The position numbers and the translations under genes were made by a program. DNA of 64,000 bases from Photobacterium atrarenae (GTDB taxonomy: Bacteria; Pseudomonadota; Gammaproteobacteria; Enterobacterales; Vibrionaceae), in NCBI RefSeq assembly GCF_024380015.1, contig NZ_CP101509.1:1736001-1800000 (forward strand). Direction: 5' to 3'. Below, one piece after another: positions 19,501 to 26,762 of this stretch. Numbering within the stretch: position 1 is the stretch's first letter; each line of letters opens with the position of its first letter. Under the pieces are notes generated by a model, which did not search any database, was not told the DNA's origin, and saw only the letters and a list, made by a program, of their open reading frames with translations.

Positions 19501-20047
19501 CCTTGCCCTGTGTTTGGCCATGGGGTGCTTTTGCATGCGTGGACACGGCTGCGGGTGTCAGTGTGGTTTCAATTTGTTCAGCATGGGCACTGAACAGGTA
19601 CGGTTTGGAAAGATGAATGAAGCGAAAGGCGGTATTGGTCAGCGTCAAGTGACCCAGTACGATGCCTTGCTCAGCCAGGGGGCGCAATAGGTTGGGTGCT
19701 AACCGGATCGTGCTGCGGGCTGCAAACAGCCGCCAGGAAGCATTGGAAATCGCACTTTGTTGTTCGACAAAATGCGCCAGTGAAACATGGTGGAAGGTCA
19801 TCTGGTTACCCTGAATGGCAATCGAGACCTCTTGGATTGTCAGCCCCTGCTCAAAGCCAATGCCTGAAATAGCATTGATTTCGATCCCCTTACTGGCCAG
19901 CCAGGGTGGCACCAGGATTGCGGGAATCACGATAAGCCCGAGAATCAAACACAGACCATAAACAAACAGCTTCACCTTGCGGCTGTATTTTCTGCTGCGC
20001 TTGCCGGCGGGGGAAGCCGTGGGCGGTAATGTTTGGTCTACATTCAT
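16583..20047 (-). CDS. ydbH: YdbH family AsmA-like intermembrane lipid-transport protein
   Basis: A 1154-residue protein, longer than E. coli YdbH (about 880) but with the same plan. A basic cytoplasmic start is followed by one membrane anchor near residues 27-48 (LFVYGLCLILGLIVIPAIL) and then a very long periplasmic part made of beta-strand repeats. The C-terminal third matches the family best (PLSIRTEYLHIG, GILDGTLPLSIQDGLPAI, GGVLRYKPG). Such proteins form a hydrophobic groove across the periplasm for phospholipids. The extra length lies in the middle, including Gln/Pro/Ser-rich stretches near residues 175-190 and 350-375 that look like linkers. It is the first gene of the operon with ynbE and ydbL. 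Confidence 0.88.
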   Translation of the reverse strand: MNVDQTLPPTASPAGKRSRKYSRKVKLFVYGLCLILGLIVIPAILVPPWLASKGIEINAISGIGFEQGLTIQEVSIAIQGNQMTFHHVSLAHFVEQQSAISNASWRLFAARSTIRLAPNLLRPLAEQGIVLGHLTLTNTAFRFIHLSKPYLFSAHAEQIETTLTPAAVSTHAKAPHGQTQGKEKAIKQRINNVDLVLSTQPKPVLSGFIGQGALAFMLPGDQNNNRYPFQFDHANFSLSWLTPQIPLTVHIRKLTPQWPTVIPNFSQIATNASFSMNLSQPESTITLSATQLHIDKPTQLPEFPSQLQQQPGLHLGYLMTRLNQLPVRRIRIDDFRFGNWLSQTQLHFSPPGKDSPGGLSQGADKSNDTAKEQASDDAHTEPYFQLRGKALIPTPFDVSVTLESDEQDRNQLQARLSDGRDHLACQVRLYTNQPLPESLQCQVDISDTRVFNNKLTKPDLPHARLTQPLTLSLTQLQQPTLTPDALSEADYRLKLTWPKQLDIHLGKYALNLPGLLPAPAPGDAVQPHPGKPAAIRQLSLSSSGELQLTARYRPQQLSLMMAEMKTPLTVNHRLGQLKVLLRQLGCTSRVDTTPHQTTLDTFFDTLQCHAESKLQANLKQLSPQPDITLSNLTLASAFAMQWSNHMFTAQFRQNQLAAERLQLLSGAESSRLPAALLNARADNLTLYNDKLELELAPVQGNLSPTSATQSAATAPLKFTLTAETPITLNADYNAEKLIGEPQPEQAQKKSRQPVQKYHGDITLNFKALSLRTLLMSPNGPHLTLNGDYQVQLNFQQNNQRFPPFLSHGRVQLEPESARLSGTLTNARQTPLLKFSLNSRFSNARTHIQLHRHKLHFSHHQSLKNHYLPLLPLSYDLTSGNISLYADLVLHHQQLSGEFGLFTEHLQGHLRGFHFADVNASLTAEITPDGIRSKFPLSIRTEYLHIGLLLEDIIAQAEFDTGRNHYALHRASTRTLGGTISTRGVSSRDLRNIDRIPIQIQHLDLQALMEMLAYPDIELTGILDGTLPLSIQDGLPAIHNGRLHSRYPGGVLRYKPGSSIDQNIQASTSDSLKRISQILKNYKFDSLAVDVDYSKEGKLKARSRFKGANPDFQSGQPVYINLNIEDDIPALIKTMNAINSSKLEGQFLKQLGVDE

Positions 20048-20444
20048 GAATACGGCTGCTTAAAGACTTTTCAGGTTAGGGGAAGATATGTCCTCCCTTC
20101 TAAGCATAAACCGGAACGGAAAAAGAGGTGAAAATGAAGCACCTAGGGTGCTTATTACTTCGCAAGGGGCGATGAGGCGGCGGCCTGCACCGCGATAGGT
20201 CAGCAATGGATTCGAATGCTATGCCGGCTGCGAATGTTTTTTATTGTTTTTTTCTCTCTATTTGCACGACAAATAAGTGGGCGGCCAAAACCGTATTGAC
20301 ACAAAACACCATTAATTTATCTACACGCAGCGGTAAATGCTGAATGAACGATTTGGATGGGTTGATCAAGAGTAGGAAAGCTGAGAGAAATTGGACTGCT
20401 CAACACAAAAATATCAAAAAATAAAAAATCATTAGGAAGTGATT
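20048..20444 (+). promoter_or_regulatory. Intergenic region with promoter for the Nramp-like gene
   Basis: The gap between divergent ydbH and the transporter holds no gene. On the plus strand TTGACA (20296-20301) and TATCTA (20318-20323), spaced by 16 bp, form a good sigma-70 promoter giving a leader of about 110 nt. A small hairpin AAGCACC-TA-GGGTGCTT lies near 20136-20153. No riboswitch or Mn/Fe operator is recognised. Confidence 0.45.
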
Positions 20445-21722
20445 ATGACCGATGCAGCAAACACCCAGGTTCAACCCGTGAGGAGCCAGAATTTCAAACA
20501 ACTGATCCAGTCGTTGGGGCCGGGGATTATGATGGCGACTGCCGCCGTCGGCGGTTCTCACCTGGTTGCTTCAACGAAGGCCGGGGCCATTTATGGATGG
20601 CAACTGGCTGCGCTTATTCTGCTGGTTAACCTTTTAAAATATCCTTTTTTCCGTGCCGGCGTTCAGTTCACGATGGGAACCGGGAATAGCTTGATCCAGG
20701 GCTACGATAGCCTTGGCCGGGGTTATCTGTGGGTCTTTACCGGACTAAGCATGATCTCCGGGATTGTGAATACCGCAGCGTTGGTGTTGTTCAGCGCCAG
20801 CTTGTTGGGGTACTTCCTGCCGGTAACATTGTCACTTCCGGTGCTGTCGGCGATTGTGGCGACCGCGTGTCTGGTGATTCTGCTGGCCGGACACTACAAA
20901 GCGCTGGATGGGCTGTCGAAAACCATTATGGCGGTTCTGGTGATTGCAACGTTGTCGGCTGTGATGATCGCGGCAGGGAAAGGTGCCGTGGCGCCGGCTG
21001 ACTTTGAAGCCCCATCGGTATGGAGCATCGCCTCGATTGGATTTGTTGTGGTGATGATGGGCTGGATGCCGGCACCGATTGAAATTTCCTGCCTGACGTC
21101 GTTGTGGCTGAAAAGCCAGAAAAAATCGCAGCACGTCACACCGCAGTCGGCTTTGATGGATTTTAATGTTGGGTATATTGGCACCGCGATCCTGGCGGTG
21201 GTGTTCCTGGCGCTGGGTGCGTTGGTATTGCATGGTTCGGGAACGGAACTTAAAAGCTCCGGGATTGGTTTCTCCCATCAGTTGGTTGGCCTGTATGCAT
21301 CGACGATTGGTGAGTGGTCCCGCTACCTGATCGCTGTGATCGCCTTTTTCTGTATTTTCGGAAGTACGATCACCGTGATCGACGGTTACTCGCGCGCACT
21401 GGCAGAATCGCAGTTGCTGCTGCAGAAAAAGCCGTTAGAGCAGCGCAGTTACCATAACGCCTGGATGCTGTTGGTCACGGCTGCCGCCCTGGCGATTATT
21501 TTCTTCTTCAGCTCTGCACTGATGCCGATGCTGAACTTTGCCATGGTGCTGGCATTTATGACCACACCGGTATTTGCGCTGCTCAATTATCTGCTGGTTG
21601 CAAACACGGCGCTGCCAAAAGCCTTGCAATGGAGTCGAACCATGAAATGGCTGTCCTGGGTTGGGCTGACCTACCTGTTCGGCTTCCTGGCCGTGTTTAT
21701 CTGGTGGAAGTGGTTGATGTAA
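20445..21722 (+). CDS. Nramp-family-like transporter lacking the canonical metal site
   Basis: A 425-residue inner-membrane protein with about eleven hydrophobic segments and the LeuT-type start SLGPGIMMATAAVGGSHLVAS of Nramp relatives. In canonical Nramp Mn/Fe transporters TM1 carries DPGN and TM6 carries a metal-binding MPH. Here TM1 reads AAVGGSHL (residues 33-40) and TM6 reads MGWMPAPIEIS, so both metal-ligand motifs are replaced. It therefore belongs to the widespread SHLV-type Nramp-related branch whose substrate is uncertain. The start is ATG 20445 with AGGA at 20434-20437; a GTG at 20439 is the alternative. It is followed by a terminator and a LysR gene. Confidence 0.75.
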   Translation: MTDAANTQVQPVRSQNFKQLIQSLGPGIMMATAAVGGSHLVASTKAGAIYGWQLAALILLVNLLKYPFFRAGVQFTMGTGNSLIQGYDSLGRGYLWVFTGLSMISGIVNTAALVLFSASLLGYFLPVTLSLPVLSAIVATACLVILLAGHYKALDGLSKTIMAVLVIATLSAVMIAAGKGAVAPADFEAPSVWSIASIGFVVVMMGWMPAPIEISCLTSLWLKSQKKSQHVTPQSALMDFNVGYIGTAILAVVFLALGALVLHGSGTELKSSGIGFSHQLVGLYASTIGEWSRYLIAVIAFFCIFGSTITVIDGYSRALAESQLLLQKKPLEQRSYHNAWMLLVTAAALAIIFFFSSALMPMLNFAMVLAFMTTPVFALLNYLLVANTALPKALQWSRTMKWLSWVGLTYLFGFLAVFIWWKWLM

Positions 21723-21776
21723 ATGGATCAGCGATGCAGCTGAGCGCTGCATCGGCTGTCAGGCACTCTTTTCTCA

Positions 21777-21797
21777 AAGTCTCCGAAGCGGAGGCTT
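21777..21797 (+). terminator. Terminator of the Nramp-like gene
   Basis: AAGTCTCCG pairs with CGGAGGCTT (one G-T wobble) around AAG and is followed by TGTTGTTTTT. A second perfect 9-bp hairpin without a T-run (21732-21740 with 21746-21754) lies just upstream, so the gene ends in a tandem pair. The remaining 21798-22107 holds no gene; it is the leader of the LysR gene. Confidence 0.8.
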
Positions 21798-22107
21798 TGT
21801 TGTTTTTGGCGCAGGCTAAATCGGCCGGGTAAACAAGAGGCAGGGTGAAACTGAAATTTGAAGCGCTGAGTTCTATCACATTGCACGTTGTTGATTATTC
21901 ATATTTTTGAATGAAATCAGCAGTTAGTGAGAAAAATCTCGGGGGAAAGACAGAGCATTTTGAATCGATATTCGCTTTGAGTGTATGGCCGACGTGATGT
22001 GATTGCGATGCTGAAGTCGCGATAACCTGTGCTTTTTCATGGGAATAGCACATGATTCTATGATACAAAGTGTCATCATCAGATGAGCTTGTCAGCCGGG
22101 AGAACAA

Positions 22108-23028
22108 GTGAATAAATTATTGTCGTTTGAGGCGTTGTTGGTACTGGATGCGATTGAACGTCGCGGCAGTTTTGCAGCGGCCTCGGAAGAGCTGGGTCGG
22201 GCCCCGTCCTCATTGAGTTATCAGGTTCAGAAGTTGGAGCAGGATCTGGATCTGGTTATTTTTGATCGCTCCGGCCATAAAGCTGCGTTTACCAAAGCCG
22301 GTCGCTTGCTTCTGGAGCGGGGACGCCAGCTTCTCACCGCGGCAGATGAAATGATTTCAGATGCTAGTGCGCTGGCCCATGGCTGGGAGCTGGATATCAC
22401 CATTGCTTATGATGGTCTGATCCGGTTGGAGCATATGCTGTCACTGGTTGAGGGCTTGGCGAAGAAAAGTAAAACCCGATTGCGCTTTCAGGAAGAAATT
22501 CTGGCTGGATGTTGGGAAGCGCTGGCCCAGGATCGTGCAGATCTGTTGATTGCCCCGGCGCCCAGTGTTGCTCCGCCCGAGGTGAAAATTCAGCCGATTG
22601 GCAAGCTGGATTTGGTTTGGGTTGCTCATCCGGATCATCCGATCCACCAACATGACAACCCGTTGGATCCGGCGGTCAGGAAACAGTATCGAGGAATTGC
22701 TGTAGCGGATACTGCCCGCAACCTGCCGCCGCTGACGCACAATATCCTTGATGAACAGCCGTTGCTGACGGTCAGTTCAATGCACGACAAGCTGGTGGCG
22801 CTGAAAGCCGGAATGGGGATCGGCACTATGTCGGTTTGCTATGCCGAAGAAGCGATGAATCGCGGTGAGCTGGTGGTGATTGGTAATGATCCTGTGATTG
22901 AAATGGACATTGTATTAGCCTGGAATCGCAGCCGAATGGGAAAAGCCAAAACCTGGTGTATTCAGCATATCGAAACCTTGTGGAAAGGCACGCTGAACCA
23001 ACCGGCTGAAGGCCATCAAAAAGGATAA
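22108..23028 (+). CDS. LysR family transcriptional regulator
   Basis: A 306-residue regulator starting at GTG 22108 with GGGAGA at 22098-22103. The winged helix-turn-helix spans about residues 5-64 (RRGSFAAASEELGRAPSSLSYQVQKLEQ), followed by a linker helix and an effector domain. The motif VSSMHDKLVALKAGMGIG near residue 222 is typical of the C-terminal lobe. The inducer is unknown. It lies between the Nramp-like gene and pat with its own leader, so it could act on the upstream transporter, but LysR proteins more often control divergent genes and none is present here. Confidence 0.88.
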   Translation: MNKLLSFEALLVLDAIERRGSFAAASEELGRAPSSLSYQVQKLEQDLDLVIFDRSGHKAAFTKAGRLLLERGRQLLTAADEMISDASALAHGWELDITIAYDGLIRLEHMLSLVEGLAKKSKTRLRFQEEILAGCWEALAQDRADLLIAPAPSVAPPEVKIQPIGKLDLVWVAHPDHPIHQHDNPLDPAVRKQYRGIAVADTARNLPPLTHNILDEQPLLTVSSMHDKLVALKAGMGIGTMSVCYAEEAMNRGELVVIGNDPVIEMDIVLAWNRSRMGKAKTWCIQHIETLWKGTLNQPAEGHQKG

Positions 23029-23031
23029 ATA

Positions 23032-23064
23032 GGGGCTTTGCTCCTCAAAGAATGAACAAGCCCC
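23032..23064. terminator. Possible terminator between LysR gene and pat
   Basis: GGGGCTT (23032-23038) can pair with AAGCCCC (23058-23064) across a 19-nt loop between the two convergent genes. No uninterrupted T-run follows, so termination is only suggested. Confidence 0.35.
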
Positions 23065-23103
23065 GACACAGCTAAACACTGTTTTCGTTGGGGCATGTTT
23101 GCA

Positions 23104-25797
23104 TTATTTCAGCGGCAGCATCATCTCAACAATGCCGTCTTCCATCTGGATATCAATGCTGAACCCGACCTTTTGCGCCAGCATGATCATGCCCCGGTTT
23201 GAAGGCATGGTCATGCCGGTTAAGCGCTCGAGTCCTCGCTGACGGCTGTAATCAATTATCTTGGTCATCAGGATACGGCCCAGGCCAACCCCTTTCAAAT
23301 CCGAACGCACCAGGATTGCAAACTCCGCTTCTTCATTCTCCGGATCCGACAAGGCCCGGGTCACGCCGATGATCTCTTCATCTTGTTGGCCATCGAGCCG
23401 GGTAATTTGCCGGGTTGCAACAAATGCCATTTCGCGGTCGTAGTCAATCTGAGTCAGGTTGGCCAGGGCTTCATGGTTAAACTCACCGACATCGGAGAAG
23501 AAACGACGATAGAGGTCATCCACTGAAACTTTGGAGATGAAGGCTTTATGCTTGGGCTCATCTTCCGGCAGGATGGGGCGCAGCAGAATTTCAGAGCCGT
23601 CTTTGAGAGTGACCTGTTGCTCATGCTCTTTCGGGTACGGGCGAATCGCCAGCCGGGTTTGTTTGTCCCCATCAAAGGGTTTGATGCTCATCGATACATC
23701 AATCACGGTCATCTCTTCGCCGGCCGCCAATAGCGGATGAATATCGAAGCTTTCAATTTCCGGACAATCAATGATGAGCTGGGAAATTTTGACCAGCAGT
23801 CGACACAGCGCCGGGATATCGATCCGTTCCGGAAAGCTGCGCTGTTTGATCTTGCCGGTTTTAATCGCATTGATCACCATGTAGCGCGCCAGGGCCATGT
23901 TCAGTGGTGGCAGGGCGACGGCTGCATCTTTGTGAATATCCCACTCGGCCGCATCTTCTCCCATGAAAATCACCGGACCAAACACCGCATCATGGTGAAC
24001 GGAGATCCGTAGCTCCTGAGCACCGGAGCGGTTTGCCATGCGCTGCACCAACAGGCCATCAATCCGGGCATTCGGGTAATTGAGTGTGACCCGATCCAGA
24101 ATCGCCTGGGCGCTGTTGGCTACCTCCGCCGCCGTGCGCAGGTGCAGCATCACCCCGTGGATTTCGGATTTATGGCGAATGTCCGGAGAGCGCAGTTTCA
24201 CCGCAACCGGGTAGCCAATTTGTTCAGCAATGTGGGCCGCTTCCGCCGGATCGGTGGCAATCCAGGTCGGTAGCGTACTGAAGCCATAACTTTCCAGTAC
24301 CGGCCGGACCTCATGGGTTTCAAGGTGCGAAGTGCCCTGGGCTAACAGGTGGTTAAGTACATCGTGAACATGGCGTGGATTGGCAGCGGTTTCACCGTAA
24401 GATACGGGTGTTTCCATCAATTGTTTCTGGTTGCGCCGGTACTCCACTAAGTGCATGAAGGCCGAAACGGCGCTTTCTGGGGTTCGGTAGGCCGGAAATC
24501 CGGCTTCAGTGAAGATTTGCCGTGACAACGCTGCTTCATTTTCACCGGCCCAGTTGCTGAGGATATTGAATCGCTTGGTTCGGGGATGAGATTGCAGAAC
24601 ATGAACCAGCCGTCTGGCAGTTTCATTTCCCGGGGCGATTGCCGAGGGCGAGTGCATGATTAGCAGTGCATCAAAGTCGTCACTGTCGAGCAGGATACGA
24701 ATCGCTTTTTCATAGCGGTTAATCCCAGCATCTCCAATAATATCGATCGGATTGGCATGGGACCAGCAAGCTGGGAGCACCTCCGATAATTTCTCGACGG
24801 TCTCGGGGCTTAGCTGTGCCAGTTTTCCGCCGCGATCGGCCAGGGCATCGACCGCCATCACGGCCGGGCCACCACCATTGGTCAGAATGGCCAGCCGCTC
24901 GCCACGTAGCGGAACTGAATGCGCCAGGGTTTCCACCGCGGCAAAAAGTTCATGGGTGTTGTGAACCCGCAGCATTCCGGCCCGGCGAATGGCGGCGTCA
25001 TAGACACCATCGAGTCCAATCTCGCCACCAGTATGCAGATAGGCCGCTGCGCTGCCTGCACGGGTGCGGCCACTTTTCAACACCAGGATCCGGCGGTTGC
25101 GGGCCGCAGCCCGGGCGGCAGACATAAACCGGCGCGCATCTTTAATCGAGTCGACATAGAGCAAGATGGCTTCGGTTTTGCTGTCGCGACAGAGATAGTC
25201 GAGTAATTCGGCAAAATTGATATCGCAGGCATCGCCGAGTGACAGGAAGGTCGAAAAGCCAATGCTTTTGTTCTTTGCCCAGTCCAGGATGGTGGTACAC
25301 ACCGCTGCGGATTGAGAAATGAAAGCGATGTTACCTTGATTTGCCGCGACGGGTGAAAAAGAGGCATTGAGGTTCAACCAGGGCAGGATCAGCCCCATGC
25401 TGTTCGGGCCGACCAGACGCATACCGTACTGCCGGGCTGTTGTGAACATCCGGTCTTCTTCGGTCTCATTCTGGCCCGGAAAGACCGTGTTCATGCCGGC
25501 AGCTAATACTATGGCAACTTTGACGCCTTTTTCGCCGAGCTGGCGAATGACGTCTACATTTCGATGGGCATTGGTACAGACGATAGCCAGATCGGGCACC
25601 CGGGGTAAGCTGTCAATGGTCGGGTAGGCCAGTACTCCGGCAACGGCATCATACTTGGGGGTGACCGGCATGATGGGACCATGAAAGCTGCCGGCCAGAA
25701 GATTGCGGATTACGACGTTCCCGGCCCGGCTGGGGTTATCAGAAGCGCCAATCACAGTAATTGATTTAGGCTTGAGCAGTTTATCCAGTCCTTCCAT
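23104..25797 (-). CDS. pat: Protein lysine acetyltransferase Pat (acyl-CoA synthetase-like plus GNAT)
   Basis: An 897-residue fusion matching the usual Pat/YfiQ length. Residues 1 to ~460 form an NDP-forming acyl-CoA-synthetase-like part with a CoA-binding Rossmann start (SITVIGASDNPSRAGN) and the HTGGEIGLDGVYDAAIRRAG region. Residues ~480-700 are an ATP-grasp-like domain (ATDPAEAAHIAEQIGYPVAVK, VMLHLRTAAEVA). Residues ~720-897 are a GNAT acetyltransferase domain with an acetyl-CoA-binding loop (RSDLKGVGLGRILMTKII). In enteric bacteria this enzyme acetylates lysines of metabolic enzymes such as Acs using acetyl-CoA. It is monocistronic and convergent with the LysR gene. The N-terminal part is thought to be regulatory in relatives. 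Confidence 0.9.
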   Translation of the reverse strand: MEGLDKLLKPKSITVIGASDNPSRAGNVVIRNLLAGSFHGPIMPVTPKYDAVAGVLAYPTIDSLPRVPDLAIVCTNAHRNVDVIRQLGEKGVKVAIVLAAGMNTVFPGQNETEEDRMFTTARQYGMRLVGPNSMGLILPWLNLNASFSPVAANQGNIAFISQSAAVCTTILDWAKNKSIGFSTFLSLGDACDINFAELLDYLCRDSKTEAILLYVDSIKDARRFMSAARAAARNRRILVLKSGRTRAGSAAAYLHTGGEIGLDGVYDAAIRRAGMLRVHNTHELFAAVETLAHSVPLRGERLAILTNGGGPAVMAVDALADRGGKLAQLSPETVEKLSEVLPACWSHANPIDIIGDAGINRYEKAIRILLDSDDFDALLIMHSPSAIAPGNETARRLVHVLQSHPRTKRFNILSNWAGENEAALSRQIFTEAGFPAYRTPESAVSAFMHLVEYRRNQKQLMETPVSYGETAANPRHVHDVLNHLLAQGTSHLETHEVRPVLESYGFSTLPTWIATDPAEAAHIAEQIGYPVAVKLRSPDIRHKSEIHGVMLHLRTAAEVANSAQAILDRVTLNYPNARIDGLLVQRMANRSGAQELRISVHHDAVFGPVIFMGEDAAEWDIHKDAAVALPPLNMALARYMVINAIKTGKIKQRSFPERIDIPALCRLLVKISQLIIDCPEIESFDIHPLLAAGEEMTVIDVSMSIKPFDGDKQTRLAIRPYPKEHEQQVTLKDGSEILLRPILPEDEPKHKAFISKVSVDDLYRRFFSDVGEFNHEALANLTQIDYDREMAFVATRQITRLDGQQDEEIIGVTRALSDPENEEAEFAILVRSDLKGVGLGRILMTKIIDYSRQRGLERLTGMTMPSNRGMIMLAQKVGFSIDIQMEDGIVEMMLPLK

Positions 25798-26106
25798 AGC
25801 ATCACCTGCAATATTTAAACGCTTTTCAGGAGTTTAACGGATCACGCCCGGAGTTTCTGACTAAAGTATGCGGGCTGTGACGGATGCCCTGGCAATCTGG
25901 CTCTGCTTCGAACGAAGAGGCTGGGGTGTGATTGTGGCAATTACGGCGAATGGGTGAGGGAGACCAGGAGGGCCTGCATTGGAGCCACGGTAACCGGCTT
26001 CCTGTGACACGTGGCGAAGAGTTATTGATTTTACTTGAACTTGCTCTTGATTGCGTGAAGGAGCGACGGCAGAATGAAGTCAGATTTACTATTTGGCAGA
26101 GTTAGA
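25798..26106. other. Intergenic region between divergent pat and the SPOR lipoprotein gene
   Basis: This 309-bp gap separates two divergent genes and must hold both promoters. I see no strong sigma-70 boxes, hairpin or RNA gene in it. The frame of the lipoprotein gene stays open back to 26074, but that part is unlikely to be coding. Confidence 0.4.
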
Positions 26107-26718
26107 ATGAAGAAAATTGCTGTGTTTGCCGTTGCCGCGGCATTAGTCGGGTGTGCATCAGACAGAGAAACCATCCAGATTGTCAGTGCATCATCTGAAG
26201 AAGTATACACGGCTGATCCGCTGCAATCGATCGCTTCGGCGACGTCGGCGCAGAATGAGCAGGCTGCCGTGGCGCTAGATGAAAAAGTCGTTGGCGAGAA
26301 GCCGGCGATGGTCACTGCAAAGCCGACAACAACGCCGAAACTCGTGCAGCCGGATCCTGTACCGGCCGCAAAAGTTGAGCCGAAACCGGTTCCCCCGGCT
26401 GCGAAGAAAAAACCAACTTATCAGTACGTACAGAGAAAAACGGGCGGTTATACCATTCAGGTACTGGCGTTGAGTCATAATAAAGGGTTTCAGCCATATC
26501 TGAATAAATTGCCTTCGGATCAGCCGGTATGGATGAATCAGAAGCAAGTGCAGGGGCTGCCTTGGTATACGTTGCTTTACGGTCGTTTCGAGACGCGTCA
26601 GCAAGCAGAACAAGCACTCAAGGCGTTGCCGAACGACGTTAAATCCTACGGCCCGTTCATCAGAAGTCTGGCGAAAATTAAATCTTCGTCCACCCCGAAA
26701 ATGACAAAATTGAACTAA
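26107..26718 (+). CDS. SPOR-domain lipoprotein
   Basis: A 203-residue protein starting at ATG 26107, chosen because it gives a lipoprotein signal with Cys16 (MKKIAVFAVAAALVGC). A linker rich in Pro, Lys and Ala (about residues 70-120) leads to a SPOR domain from about 128 (GYTIQVLALS ... LPWYTLLYGRFETRQQAEQALKAL ... GPFIRSLAKI). SPOR domains recognise denuded glycan strands at the division site, so the protein probably marks or assists septal wall remodelling from the outer membrane. It resembles the C-terminal part of DamX but is much shorter. A broken paralogue lies at 3396-3888. A strong terminator follows, into which a group II intron has inserted. Confidence 0.85.
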   Translation: MKKIAVFAVAAALVGCASDRETIQIVSASSEEVYTADPLQSIASATSAQNEQAAVALDEKVVGEKPAMVTAKPTTTPKLVQPDPVPAAKVEPKPVPPAAKKKPTYQYVQRKTGGYTIQVLALSHNKGFQPYLNKLPSDQPVWMNQKQVQGLPWYTLLYGRFETRQQAEQALKALPNDVKSYGPFIRSLAKIKSSSTPKMTKLN

Positions 26719-26729
26719 GAATGTTGATT

Positions 26730-26757
26730 GAAAAAGAGAGCTCCGGCTCTCTTTTTC
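26730..26757 (+). terminator. Terminator of SPOR lipoprotein gene, target of intron copy 2
   Basis: A perfect 12-bp stem (26730-26741 with 26746-26757) has a TCCG loop and a T-rich tail. Intron copy 2 begins 5 bp later at 26763. Confidence 0.93.
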
Positions 26758-26762
26758 TCTTT

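Noticed and set aside
23104..25797. Several long antisense frames within pat and within ydbH
   Set aside because: They arise from high-GC codon bias opposite long genes and lack starts with ribosome sites or recognisable domains.
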